A DNA stretch of 64,000 bases from Acinetobacter baumannii (lineage in GTDB: Bacteria; Pseudomonadota; Gammaproteobacteria; Pseudomonadales; Moraxellaceae), in the NCBI RefSeq assembly GCF_009759685.1, contig NZ_CP046654.1, positions 1,860,001 to 1,924,000 of the forward strand, read 5' to 3'. Below are positions 56,454-64,000 of the stretch, piece by piece. Position 1 is the first letter of the stretch; each line of letters begins with the position of its first letter. The position numbers and the translations under genes were made by a program. The notes under the pieces were generated by a model. That model was not told the DNA's origin. It did no database searches and saw nothing but the letters and a program-made list of their open reading frames with translations.

Positions 56454-57512
56454 TTAGTTTTTTTGCTGCGCTTCTTGAATCTCATCGATTAAACGTAAAA
56501 AGCTGTCTAGGCGGCGTGGTAAAATTTCACCTGCTTCAACAGCCTGTTTTAAGCCACAGTTCTTTTCATGAGTATGAGTACAATTACGGAACTGACACGA
56601 ACCTAAATGTGCTTCGATTTCAGGGAAGCCCATACGAATTTTATCTAAATCGAGATGCCAAAGCCCAAACTCGCGAATTCCCGGTGAATCAATCAAGGCG
56701 CCATTTTTACCAAAGTTGATTAAACGTGTAGAAGTTGTGGTGTGCTGTCCAAGTGCTGAGTTTTCAGAAATGATATTGGTTTTTTGTTCAGCATCTGGAA
56801 TGAGCACATTAATAAGTGAGCTTTTCCCAACCCCTGACTGACCTACAAAAGCTACTGTCTCGCCATCAAGACGCTGGGACAATGCTGAGATGTCACCTTT
56901 AGAATGACAAATCATGACTTCATAGCCTAAATTTTCATACTCTTTGAGCATGTCGAGAATCGGGTCATTTTCAGTGAGTAAATCTGATTTATTAAGCACT
57001 AAAAGAGCCGGAATATTCGCATCTGCACATGCCACTAAGTAGCGGTCAATCAAAGTAGGTGCCGGTTCTGGCAGTGGGGCAAAAACAATAACGATTAAGC
57101 TGATATTCGCAGCTACAGGTTTTACTTTGTGATAGCGATCCGGGCGTGTAAGTAAAGATGTACGTGGATGAATTGCGGTAATAATCCCTAAACCTGTATT
57201 AGGGTCAGCTTGCCACTTCACTCGGTCACCAGTGACCAGTAATTCAAGGTTTGTACGGGTGTGACAGCGCCAAACGCTATTTAATTCAATGGGTTTCCAA
57301 AACGGTTCTGGTTCGCCTTCGGCGACTTGCGGTTTTTCTGGGTGATGATCGGGTACAGAAAGTGCCTGTACTTCAAGTTGACGTCCATAGTGCTGTACAA
57401 CCAGCCCATCTAGATCTTGTGAAGTATCGACTTCTTCTTGGCGAGTTTTATGCTGTTTTTCAATACGACGTTGCTGTTGCTCAGTTAAACGACGCTTACG
57501 AATTAGAGCCAT
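56454..57512 (-). CDS. rsgA: Small ribosomal subunit biogenesis GTPase RsgA
   Basis: RsgA is a circularly permuted GTPase that checks late 30S maturation. The 352-residue protein has an N-terminal OB domain (about 75-125), then the permuted order of G motifs: NKSD at 174-177, the P-loop GQSGVGKSS at about 224-232, and DSPGIREFG for switch II. A C-terminal zinc finger, CQFRNCTHTHEKNC, completes the family pattern. It is divergent from orn, as in E. coli. Confidence 0.96.
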   Translation of the reverse strand: MALIRKRRLTEQQQRRIEKQHKTRQEEVDTSQDLDGLVVQHYGRQLEVQALSVPDHHPEKPQVAEGEPEPFWKPIELNSVWRCHTRTNLELLVTGDRVKWQADPNTGLGIITAIHPRTSLLTRPDRYHKVKPVAANISLIVIVFAPLPEPAPTLIDRYLVACADANIPALLVLNKSDLLTENDPILDMLKEYENLGYEVMICHSKGDISALSQRLDGETVAFVGQSGVGKSSLINVLIPDAEQKTNIISENSALGQHTTTSTRLINFGKNGALIDSPGIREFGLWHLDLDKIRMGFPEIEAHLGSCQFRNCTHTHEKNCGLKQAVEAGEILPRRLDSFLRLIDEIQEAQQKN

Positions 57513-57637
57513 TCATATCCCAAAAAAACCATTGTTTGAAGACCGCAAAAATAGCACGAAGCTGGTATCGAATTACAGCGCAGAAGCAAGAAATTTGCTA
57601 CTATTGATGTTTTTACGGCACTTTAGAACGTACATTC

Positions 57638-58204
57638 ATGAGCAGTACTTTAAATACACGATTAATTTGGATTGATCTGGAAATGACAGGTTTAGATACC
57701 GACAACGACCAGATTATTGAAATTGCAACAATTATTACAGATGATCATTTAAATGTACTTGCCGAAGGTCCGGTTTTGGCTATTCATCAACCTGATCGTA
57801 TTTTAAATGCAATGGATGAGTGGAATACGCGTCAGCACGGCCAGTCAGGTTTAATTGAACGAGTTCGTCGTAGTAAATTGACCGCTCGTGATGCTGAGTT
57901 ACAGACTTTAGAATTCCTAAAAAAATGGGTAAATCCAAAAGTTTCACCAATGTGTGGTAACTCGATTTGTCAGGATCGCCGTTTCTTACATCGTCTTATG
58001 CCTGAACTAGAGCAGTATTTCCACTATCGTAATCTTGACGTATCAACAGTAAAAGAACTCTCAAAACGCTGGCGTCCTGAAATTATGAGTGGTCTGAAAA
58101 AAAATGCATCACATTTGGCGATGGATGACATTCGTGATTCCATTTCTGAGCTTAAGTATTACCGCGAATACTTCTTCATTATGAATACTGACGGTAAAGA
58201 TTGA
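57638..58204 (+). CDS. orn: Oligoribonuclease Orn
   Basis: Orn is a 3'-5' exonuclease that finishes RNA decay by cutting dinucleotides, including the pGpG made from cyclic di-GMP. The 188-residue DEDDh enzyme begins [16 protein letters not shown] (first Asp and Glu), and has [16 protein letters not shown] (Asp) and [23 protein letters not shown] (His and Asp). Divergent from rsgA across 125 bp, with a terminator after it. Confidence 0.97.
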   Translation: MSSTLNTRLIWIDLEMTGLDTDNDQIIEIATIITDDHLNVLAEGPVLAIHQPDRILNAMDEWNTRQHGQSGLIERVRRSKLTARDAELQTLEFLKKWVNPKVSPMCGNSICQDRRFLHRLMPELEQYFHYRNLDVSTVKELSKRWRPEIMSGLKKNASHLAMDDIRDSISELKYYREYFFIMNTDGKD

Positions 58205-58225
58205 TTAGGTTATTCAAGTAAGAAG

Positions 58226-58249
58226 AAAAGGGGGCGAAAGCTCCCTTTT
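58226..58249 (+). terminator. orn terminator
   Basis: AAAAGGGGGC-GAAA-GCTCCCTTTT, a 10-bp stem with a GAAA tetraloop and a T-run. Confidence 0.85.
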
Positions 58250-58359
58250 TTATTGTTTAAAGGTCATTGTTACAATAATGCCAAGTGGGAATTTGGCTTT
58301 CATATTCATTTTGCTTAAAATGATGTTTTAAGTTTATTTATTATAAAAAGAGAGCATTT

Positions 58360-59091
58360 ATGCAAAGTAATAACCCGATACTGACACGCGTTGAAACGGT
58401 CAGTGACTATAGTCAACCGATGACCGTGCAAGGTGCGATTCAAAAATCTGTTATGTTGACCATCATTGCAGCCGCAGTGGGTGTCGCTTTATTTTTTTAT
58501 GCAGCCTTTACTGCAAATGTTGGTATTGCTTATGCGGCTTCAATTGTGGGTGCAATTGGCGGCTTGGTTTTAGCTTTAATTACGACTTTTAAACCAACGA
58601 CTGCACCAACTTTAGCAATTCCTTATGCTTTATTTGAAGGGGCTTTCTTAGGTGGTATTTCTTTTACTTTCCAGTTGAAATATCCGGGCGTTCCTCTTCA
58701 AGCTTTATTGGCAACTTTCGTCACGACTTTGGTGATGTTTGGTCTATATAAGTTTCAAATCATACGCGCAACTGAAAAGTTCAAGTCAGTTGTAATCTCT
58801 GCATCTTTGGCGATCTTTATTGTATTTATCGTGCAGATGGTGATGCGTTTAGCGTTTGGCTCAAGCATCCCTTATATTTTTGAAAGCAACTGGTTAGGTA
58901 TTGGTTTCGCTGCTTTTGTTGCAGTGATTGCTTCACTGAACCTAATTTTAGATTTTGATTTGATCGAAACCAATGCAGCATATCGTGCACCAAAATTCAT
59001 GGAATGGTTGTGTGGTATTGCCTTACTTGCAACTTTAGTATGGATGTATATCTCTTTCTTACGTTTACTTGGCTTATTGTCTGACGACTAA
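58360..59091 (+). CDS. Bax inhibitor-1/YccA family membrane protein
   Basis: A 243-residue integral membrane protein with seven hydrophobic segments, of the BI-1/YccA superfamily. Family marks are SVMLTIIAAAVGVALFF at the first helix, EGAFLGGISFTF in the middle, and the late acidic pair LNLILDFDLIE that in homologues controls a calcium leak. The ATG at 58360 follows AGAGAG. In E. coli, YccA modulates FtsH and SecY, but this protein is closer to the uncharacterised YbhL/YetJ-like branch, so no specific role is claimed. Confidence 0.82.
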   Translation: MQSNNPILTRVETVSDYSQPMTVQGAIQKSVMLTIIAAAVGVALFFYAAFTANVGIAYAASIVGAIGGLVLALITTFKPTTAPTLAIPYALFEGAFLGGISFTFQLKYPGVPLQALLATFVTTLVMFGLYKFQIIRATEKFKSVVISASLAIFIVFIVQMVMRLAFGSSIPYIFESNWLGIGFAAFVAVIASLNLILDFDLIETNAAYRAPKFMEWLCGIALLATLVWMYISFLRLLGLLSDD

Positions 59092-59109
59092 AAATGAGTT
59101 GGTAAAAAG

Positions 59110-59129
59110 TCGCTCCTAAATCGGAGCGA
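59110..59129 (+). terminator. Terminator after BI-1 family gene
   Basis: TCGCTCC/GGAGCGA stem with a 6-nt loop and an eight-T run. Confidence 0.88.
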
Positions 59130-59227
59130 TTTTTTTTCGTGCGATTTTTGAAAAAAGATGCATTATGCAATTTCGAAAAACGTTGAATATTGGCATTATG
59201 CTGAAAATTATTTTGAGTGAGATCGGC

Positions 59228-60031
59228 ATGACACAAGGACTTTTAGCAGGTAAACGCTTTTTGATTGCAGGCGTTGCTAGTAAATTATCAATTGCTTATG
59301 GTATTGCACAAGCATTACACCGTGAAGGTGCTGAGCTTGCATTTACTTATCCAAACGAAAAATTAAAAAAACGTGTAGATGAGTTTGCTGAGCAATTCGG
59401 TTCTAAGCTTGTGTTTCCATGTGATGTTGCCGTTGATGCTGAAATTGATAATGCATTTGCGGAACTTGCAAAACATTGGGACGGCGTAGACGGTGTTGTG
59501 CACTCAATCGGCTTTGCACCTGCACACACGCTTGACGGTGACTTTACTGACGTGACTGACCGTGACGGTTTTAAAATTGCTCATGACATTAGCGCATACA
59601 GCTTTGTTGCAATGGCACGTGCTGCAAAACCTTTATTACAAGCTCGCCAAGGTTGTTTATTAACTTTGACTTATCAAGGTTCTGAGCGCGTTATGCCTAA
59701 CTACAACGTAATGGGTATGGCAAAAGCTTCTTTAGAAGCTGGTGTTCGCTATTTAGCATCAAGCCTTGGTGTTGACGGTATCCGTGTAAACGCGATTTCT
59801 GCGGGTCCAATCCGTACTTTGGCTGCTTCTGGTATTAAATCTTTCCGTAAAATGCTAGATGCTAACGAAAAAGTTGCGCCGTTAAAGCGTAACGTAACCA
59901 TTGAAGAAGTGGGTAACGCAGCTTTATTCCTATGCTCACCTTGGGCTTCAGGTATTACTGGTGAAATTCTATATGTAGATGCTGGTTTCAATACTGTAGG
60001 TATGAGCCAATCTATGATGGATGATGAATAA
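59228..60031 (+). CDS. fabI: Enoyl-[ACP] reductase FabI
   Basis: FabI reduces trans-2-enoyl-ACP with NADH in the last step of each fatty-acid elongation round and is the target of triclosan. The 267-residue short-chain dehydrogenase has the FabI-type cofactor loop [17 protein letters not shown] and the Y-x6-K catalytic pattern in [32 protein letters not shown] is the substrate-binding loop. I take the ATG at 59228 ([11 protein letters not shown]); a longer frame from 59165 would start inside the promoter region. Confidence 0.96.
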   Translation: MTQGLLAGKRFLIAGVASKLSIAYGIAQALHREGAELAFTYPNEKLKKRVDEFAEQFGSKLVFPCDVAVDAEIDNAFAELAKHWDGVDGVVHSIGFAPAHTLDGDFTDVTDRDGFKIAHDISAYSFVAMARAAKPLLQARQGCLLTLTYQGSERVMPNYNVMGMAKASLEAGVRYLASSLGVDGIRVNAISAGPIRTLAASGIKSFRKMLDANEKVAPLKRNVTIEEVGNAALFLCSPWASGITGEILYVDAGFNTVGMSQSMMDDE

Positions 60032-60054
60032 ATCTTAAGATTTATTCAGACATA

Positions 60055-60088
60055 AAAAAAGCCGTAGTTGAAGGACTACGGCTTTTTT
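60055..60088. terminator. Bidirectional terminator between fabI and efflux operon
   Basis: AAAAAAGCCGTAG/CTACGGCTTTTTT with an 8-nt loop, between converging genes. Confidence 0.9.
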
Positions 60089-60100
60089 ACTGGGCGCAAG

Positions 60101-61507
60101 TTATTGCGGCAGTTCTTTTACAGGCGAACCACCTAATGCCTGCATAAGGGTGACATAAGCGTTGTATTGGCTTTGTTTGGTTTCAACAAGACTCAAGCGC
60201 GCAGTACGTGTAGTTTGCTGTGCATCAAGAAGTGTTTTTAATGCAACAGCGCCATAACGGTAGCGGACTTCAGTTAAACGTTCAGTTTTTTCTGCAAGTT
60301 CGACATTACGCTCTTGTAAAGCTACTTGTTTGTCGAGTTCTGTACGACTCGACAACGCGTTTTCTACATCAGCAAAAGCCTGATAAAGCGTTTGGCGATA
60401 TTGAATAATCGCTTTTTCATAATCTAGGTTGCTAATCGCGATATCTTTTTTCATATCGTTATATTGCAAAAACGGTAAGCTTAAACTCGCTCCAAGCGTA
60501 AGGGCAGGGTTACGTAATAACTCCGTTAAAGATGTACTGCTTGAACCTAAACTACTGGTTAAGCTAATTGACGGGTAGTAGCTTGCTTTAGTTGCATCTT
60601 TAGTTGCTAGTGCTTTTCTCAAGCGAAGCTCAGCTGCTTGCAAGTCTGGGCGGCGTGACAAAATATCCGCTGGTAAACCCGCACCAATAGCAGGCAGCGC
60701 TGTACGTGGTAAACGCTGTGGCTCTTGAATATTGAGTTGCTGTACTGGCTCATGCAATAACACAGCAATGGCTGTACGCGTTTCAACAAGCTGTTGCTCA
60801 ATCTGGCTTAAACTTGCTTTTTGGCTTTGAACAGACTGCTCGGCTTGCGTAAGGTCTAATCCTGAAACTGCACCTGCTTTATACTGAGTTTGAACTAACT
60901 GATAAAGCTTTTGTGAAGTGGCTAAGCTTTGCTGTGCAGTTGCATACCGTTCATTTAAATAACCAAGTTGCCAGTAGAGTTTCGCAGTAGTGGCAATCAG
61001 ACTTTGACCAGTAGCTTGAAGATCTTGTTCGGTTGCTAACGCTTCCCATTTACTTGCTTCAGTTTGACGAGCAAGCTTGCCAAACAAATCAAGTTCATAG
61101 CTCACCCCAGCACTCATTGATAAACCTTTCGCACTGTCATCTCCCGAATTTAAGTCGAAAGAATGCCCTGTAGAAACACTAGAGCTGGTCCGTAAGCCTT
61201 GTTTATTCGCGGTTAAATCAGCTTGCAAGCGTGCTTGCTGGAGTGTGATTCCCGCAACAGCCAAATCACTATTGCGCTCTAAAACATTAGTTACGAGTTG
61301 GTTGAGCTGTGTATCTCTAAACAATGTCCACCAACGGTCAGAATATTGCTCAACCGATGCTGTTTTAGCTTTAGCCTTATCGTACTGAAAACTGCCCGGA
61401 ACTTGTACAGCTGGTGCTTGGTAAGGTGTTTTTACTACAGCGGCACATCCCACAAGAGAACTAGTGAGGAGAAGTGCTGCGCTAAGTTTAGTCATAGAAA
61501 AAGACAT
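60101..61507 (-). CDS. NodT/OprM-type outer membrane efflux lipoprotein
   Basis: A 468-residue outer-membrane factor of the NodT/OprM (RND/ABC efflux) group. The signal ends SSLVGC with the lipid-attached Cys near residue 21. The protein has the two-fold repeated TolC plan: AVAGITLQQARLQADLTANKQG in the first repeat and the signature GLPADILSRRPDLQAAELRLRKA near residue 290, which marks the NodT family. I start it at the ATG at 61507, which opens directly into the signal. It lies 10 bp after macB on the same strand, so it should supply the outer-membrane channel for MacAB. Confidence 0.88.
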   Translation of the reverse strand: MSFSMTKLSAALLLTSSLVGCAAVVKTPYQAPAVQVPGSFQYDKAKAKTASVEQYSDRWWTLFRDTQLNQLVTNVLERNSDLAVAGITLQQARLQADLTANKQGLRTSSSVSTGHSFDLNSGDDSAKGLSMSAGVSYELDLFGKLARQTEASKWEALATEQDLQATGQSLIATTAKLYWQLGYLNERYATAQQSLATSQKLYQLVQTQYKAGAVSGLDLTQAEQSVQSQKASLSQIEQQLVETRTAIAVLLHEPVQQLNIQEPQRLPRTALPAIGAGLPADILSRRPDLQAAELRLRKALATKDATKASYYPSISLTSSLGSSSTSLTELLRNPALTLGASLSLPFLQYNDMKKDIAISNLDYEKAIIQYRQTLYQAFADVENALSSRTELDKQVALQERNVELAEKTERLTEVRYRYGAVALKTLLDAQQTTRTARLSLVETKQSQYNAYVTLMQALGGSPVKELPQ

Positions 61508-61517
61508 GCAATTTTCC

Positions 61518-63512
61518 TTATTCTCGTGATAGTGCTGCAACAGGGTCAAGTTTTGCTGCATTCTTGGCAGGTAAGAAGCCGAATACGACACCAATCAATG
61601 TTGAACACACAAACGCAGCAACAATTGATGTGGTTGAATAGGCGACAGCAAAGTTGCCACCGGCAAACTTATTAATCAGTTGTCCTAAGCCAAGTGATAG
61701 CAGTACGCCAAGTACACCACCAATCAGACATACTAAAATTGCTTCAATCAGGAACTGCTGCAAAATATCACTTTGTCGAGCACCCACAGCCATACGCACA
61801 CCAATTTCTTGCGTACGTTCAGTCACCGAAACCAGCATAATATTCATTACCCCGATACCGCCAACTACCAGAGAAATTACAGCAATTGCTGATACTAAGA
61901 GAGTCATAGTACTTGTGGTTTTCTCAATGGTTTGTCGGATACTGTCACTGTTCATGGTGAAAATATCTTGGGCACCGTGGCGCTGGGTTAATAAGTTAAC
62001 AATGGCGTTTTCAGCAGCACTGGTCGAGTATTTATCATTAATACGTACGACAATATTACGGACATGGGCTTGCCCTAACATACGGCTCATGACCGTGGTA
62101 TAAGGCATATATACATTCAGCGTGTCATCCGAACCCATTCCGCTGGTCTGAGGTTCTACAATGCCGATAATACGAGCTGGTACGCTACCCAGTAACACGA
62201 CTTGCCCGATTGGGTTAGTACCATCACTAAAGAATTGTTTTTGCGTATTGGTATCAATGACTACATCTTGTGAACGGTCGCGGACACTTCGTTGATCAAA
62301 GGTTTGGCCGTCTTTAAAAACTAGACCTTTTACATCAAAATAATCGTTACTTACACCGTTAATAGTCGCATTTGCTTCATTTTGTTGATAACGCATGGTC
62401 TTGGATGTACTGACCATCGGACTAACTGCACTGACATAAGGCTGTGTCATTAATGCATCGGCATCGGCAGGAACCAGCGTTTTAAAATTGGCTGTCTTGG
62501 AGTTATCACCAAAACCACGACCTTGGAATACCGTAATTGTGTTGGTGCCTAAACTGCTAATGTTGCTCAAAATCTGTTGTTGAGAACCATTACCTAGCGC
62601 AACTACCGTTACGACAGAGGCAATACCAATAATGATCCCCAGCATGGTTAAGAAAGTACGCATGCGGTGGGCATTCATAGACAGTAAAGCCATTTGAAAG
62701 GCTTCGGATAAGCGATCTAGAGTTGAACGCCAAGCCGAAATACTTTTGCCTTTTTTCTGCTTATTTTGTAAAGCAGGTGCTGCATCTGGATCAGATTTAA
62801 CTTCTTCTAAAGACTGGTCTGGAACATTAGGACGGTCACTAATAATTTCCCCATCACTAATTTCGATAATGCGCGTTGCATTCTTTGCAACTTGCATATC
62901 GTGCGTTACCAAAATAATCGTATGGCCAGCCGCGTTGAGTTCACGCAAAATTCGCATCACTTCAACGCCGCTATGTGAATCGAGTGCCCCTGTTGGTTCG
63001 TCGGCCAAGATCACATCGCCGCCATTCATTAAGGCACGTGCAATTGATACACGTTGCTGTTGACCACCTGAAAGCTGGCTTGGTCGGTTTTGCGTTTTAG
63101 TACCTAAACCTAGCTCTGTGAGCAGGGCAGTAGCTCGCTGTTTACGGTCTGCTGGAGTAACACCAGCATAAACAGCCGGAACCTCAACGTTACCTTCAGC
63201 TGATAAGTCACCCAGTAAATGATAACGCTGGAAAATAAAGCCAAAATATTCACGGCGTAACTGTGCTAACTGGTCTGGCTCAAGTTTACCGGTTTCTTGT
63301 CCATTAACCTTATAACTACCACTTGTTGGGCGGTCCAGACAGCCCAAAATATTCATGAGCGTTGATTTACCAGAGCCGGACTGACCGACGATGGCAACCA
63401 GCTCACCCTCATAAATAGTCAGGTCAATGCCTTTTAAAATTTGAATCGTGCTTTCGCCAGCAGGGAATTCCCGGACCAGATTGCTGACTTCAAGCAAAGC
63501 TTGTTTTGTCAT
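61518..63512 (-). CDS. macB: Macrolide-type ABC exporter MacB
   Basis: MacB is an inner-membrane ABC transporter that drives a periplasmic pump with MacA and an outer-membrane channel, exporting macrolides, lipopeptides or toxins. The 664-residue protein has an N-terminal ATPase (Walker A GQSGSGKST at about 42-50, signature LSGGQQQR, Walker B VILADEPTGALDSHSG), a membrane helix near 285-305, a large periplasmic domain, and three C-terminal FtsX-like helices (from about residue 535). It begins 2 bp after the macA stop. Confidence 0.94.
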   Translation of the reverse strand: MTKQALLEVSNLVREFPAGESTIQILKGIDLTIYEGELVAIVGQSGSGKSTLMNILGCLDRPTSGSYKVNGQETGKLEPDQLAQLRREYFGFIFQRYHLLGDLSAEGNVEVPAVYAGVTPADRKQRATALLTELGLGTKTQNRPSQLSGGQQQRVSIARALMNGGDVILADEPTGALDSHSGVEVMRILRELNAAGHTIILVTHDMQVAKNATRIIEISDGEIISDRPNVPDQSLEEVKSDPDAAPALQNKQKKGKSISAWRSTLDRLSEAFQMALLSMNAHRMRTFLTMLGIIIGIASVVTVVALGNGSQQQILSNISSLGTNTITVFQGRGFGDNSKTANFKTLVPADADALMTQPYVSAVSPMVSTSKTMRYQQNEANATINGVSNDYFDVKGLVFKDGQTFDQRSVRDRSQDVVIDTNTQKQFFSDGTNPIGQVVLLGSVPARIIGIVEPQTSGMGSDDTLNVYMPYTTVMSRMLGQAHVRNIVVRINDKYSTSAAENAIVNLLTQRHGAQDIFTMNSDSIRQTIEKTTSTMTLLVSAIAVISLVVGGIGVMNIMLVSVTERTQEIGVRMAVGARQSDILQQFLIEAILVCLIGGVLGVLLSLGLGQLINKFAGGNFAVAYSTTSIVAAFVCSTLIGVVFGFLPAKNAAKLDPVAALSRE

Positions 63513-63514
63513 GC

Positions 63515-64000
63515 TTACATTCCCATTGGACCGCTACGGCGACGGTTATTACCACTGTTTGCAGAAGCTGCAGAGTTTTCTGAACTATCAGCAATCACAA
63601 CTTGGTCACCTTGTTTTAATCCGGCAAGTACTTGTGCATTTACACGGTTATTAATACCTACCAAAATTTGTGTTGGTTTAGTCGTACCATCTGCTTGTAA
63701 AACGCGAACTACACTCAGAGTTGCTTTGCCTTGTTCAATAAGCTGTTTTTGTTCAGGAGTTAAATTTAAGCGTTCTAAACGGGCGCCGTTACCTTGATGC
63801 TTGCGTTCTGCACTTGGAGTAGAACTTGCTTTATCTGCCGATTGCCCCTGTTTTCTTTGGCCAGAAAATTGTTTGCTACTTAACGCAGAAGATGGAACCA
63901 ATAAGGCATTTTTTGCTGAATTTAATACGATATAAACTTGTGCAGTCATATCAATACGCAATTTGCCGTCCGTATTTGGAACATCAAATAAAGCGTTGTA
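63515..64000 (-). CDS. macA: Periplasmic adaptor MacA, C-terminal part (partial)
   Basis: The last 161 codons of a membrane-fusion protein; the gene continues past the right edge. The visible part begins YNALFDVPNTDGKLRIDMTA, the MacA barrel segment, then a Gln/Ser/Lys-rich low-complexity insertion (about 35 residues) in a place where MacA has only a short loop, then the beta-roll TLSVVRVLQADGTTKPTQILVGINN. It ends in a Ser/Asn/Gly tail with RRRSGPMGM. Co-translated with macB (2-bp gap). The family assignment rests on this end plus the neighbour. Confidence 0.85.
   Translation of the reverse strand, partial: YNALFDVPNTDGKLRIDMTAQVYIVLNSAKNALLVPSSALSSKQFSGQRKQGQSADKASSTPSAERKHQGNGARLERLNLTPEQKQLIEQGKATLSVVRVLQADGTTKPTQILVGINNRVNAQVLAGLKQGDQVVIADSSENSAASANSGNNRRRSGPMGM

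Overview
The window is ordinary chromosomal DNA from a gamma-proteobacterium, almost certainly Acinetobacter, probably the A. calcoaceticus-baumannii complex. This rests on the AT-rich base composition, protein sequences that read as Acinetobacter orthologues (MetX/MetW, GTG-started LeuA-MetX region, PiuA/PiuC, a lone class I fumarase, ackA-pta, edd-eda-gntT-gntK, the rlmN-pilW-rodZ-ispG-hisS-yfgM-bamB-der run), and the absence of any phage, IS, CRISPR or tRNA signal. It is core genome rather than an island.

Layout. 1-7.5 kb: the tail of a DUF2726-like protein, an NRDE/TANGO2 protein, two large PhoX-type (DUF839) proteins with twin-arginine signals, then tatC-tatB-tatA; the Tat substrates lie next to their translocase. 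7.7-12 kb: an AEC transporter, RdgB, a Sel1-repeat protein and metXW. 12-17.2 kb: leuA with a long leader that appears to encode a leucine-rich attenuator peptide, then the iron genes piuC and piuA. 17.6-22.6 kb: tig-clpP-clpX protein quality control and two small envelope proteins. 22.7-28 kb: fumarase and the ackA-pta acetate switch. 28.6-36.4 kb: a complete gluconate/Entner-Doudoroff block (edd, eda, gntT, gntK), a gapN-like aldehyde dehydrogenase that could oxidise its glyceraldehyde-3-phosphate, and proA.

36.7-45.5 kb: an unusual RhlA-like hydrolase carrying a C-terminal PilZ domain, an LCM-family methyltransferase, nagZ, the tail-specific protease prc, a GT4 glycosyltransferase with a PAP2 phosphatase, iscX and ndk. 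45.6-54.3 kb: one co-directional housekeeping run from rlmN to der. 54.4-60 kb: a phosphopantetheinyl transferase, the conserved yibN-grxC-secB trio, rsgA, orn, a BAX-inhibitor-1 protein and fabI. 60.1-64 kb: a macA-macB-outer-membrane-factor efflux operon cut by the window end.

Most genes are recognised at family level with high confidence. Non-coding observations worth checking are the leuA leader peptide (13861-13944) with a perfect 27-bp inverted repeat behind it, a PhoB-box-like array ahead of the first PhoX gene, a two-copy intergenic palindromic element (8659-8752 and 39000-39085), and an AT-rich gap of about 760 bp between ackA and edd. No clearly new multi-gene system was found; the hydrolase-PilZ fusion is the most unusual protein.
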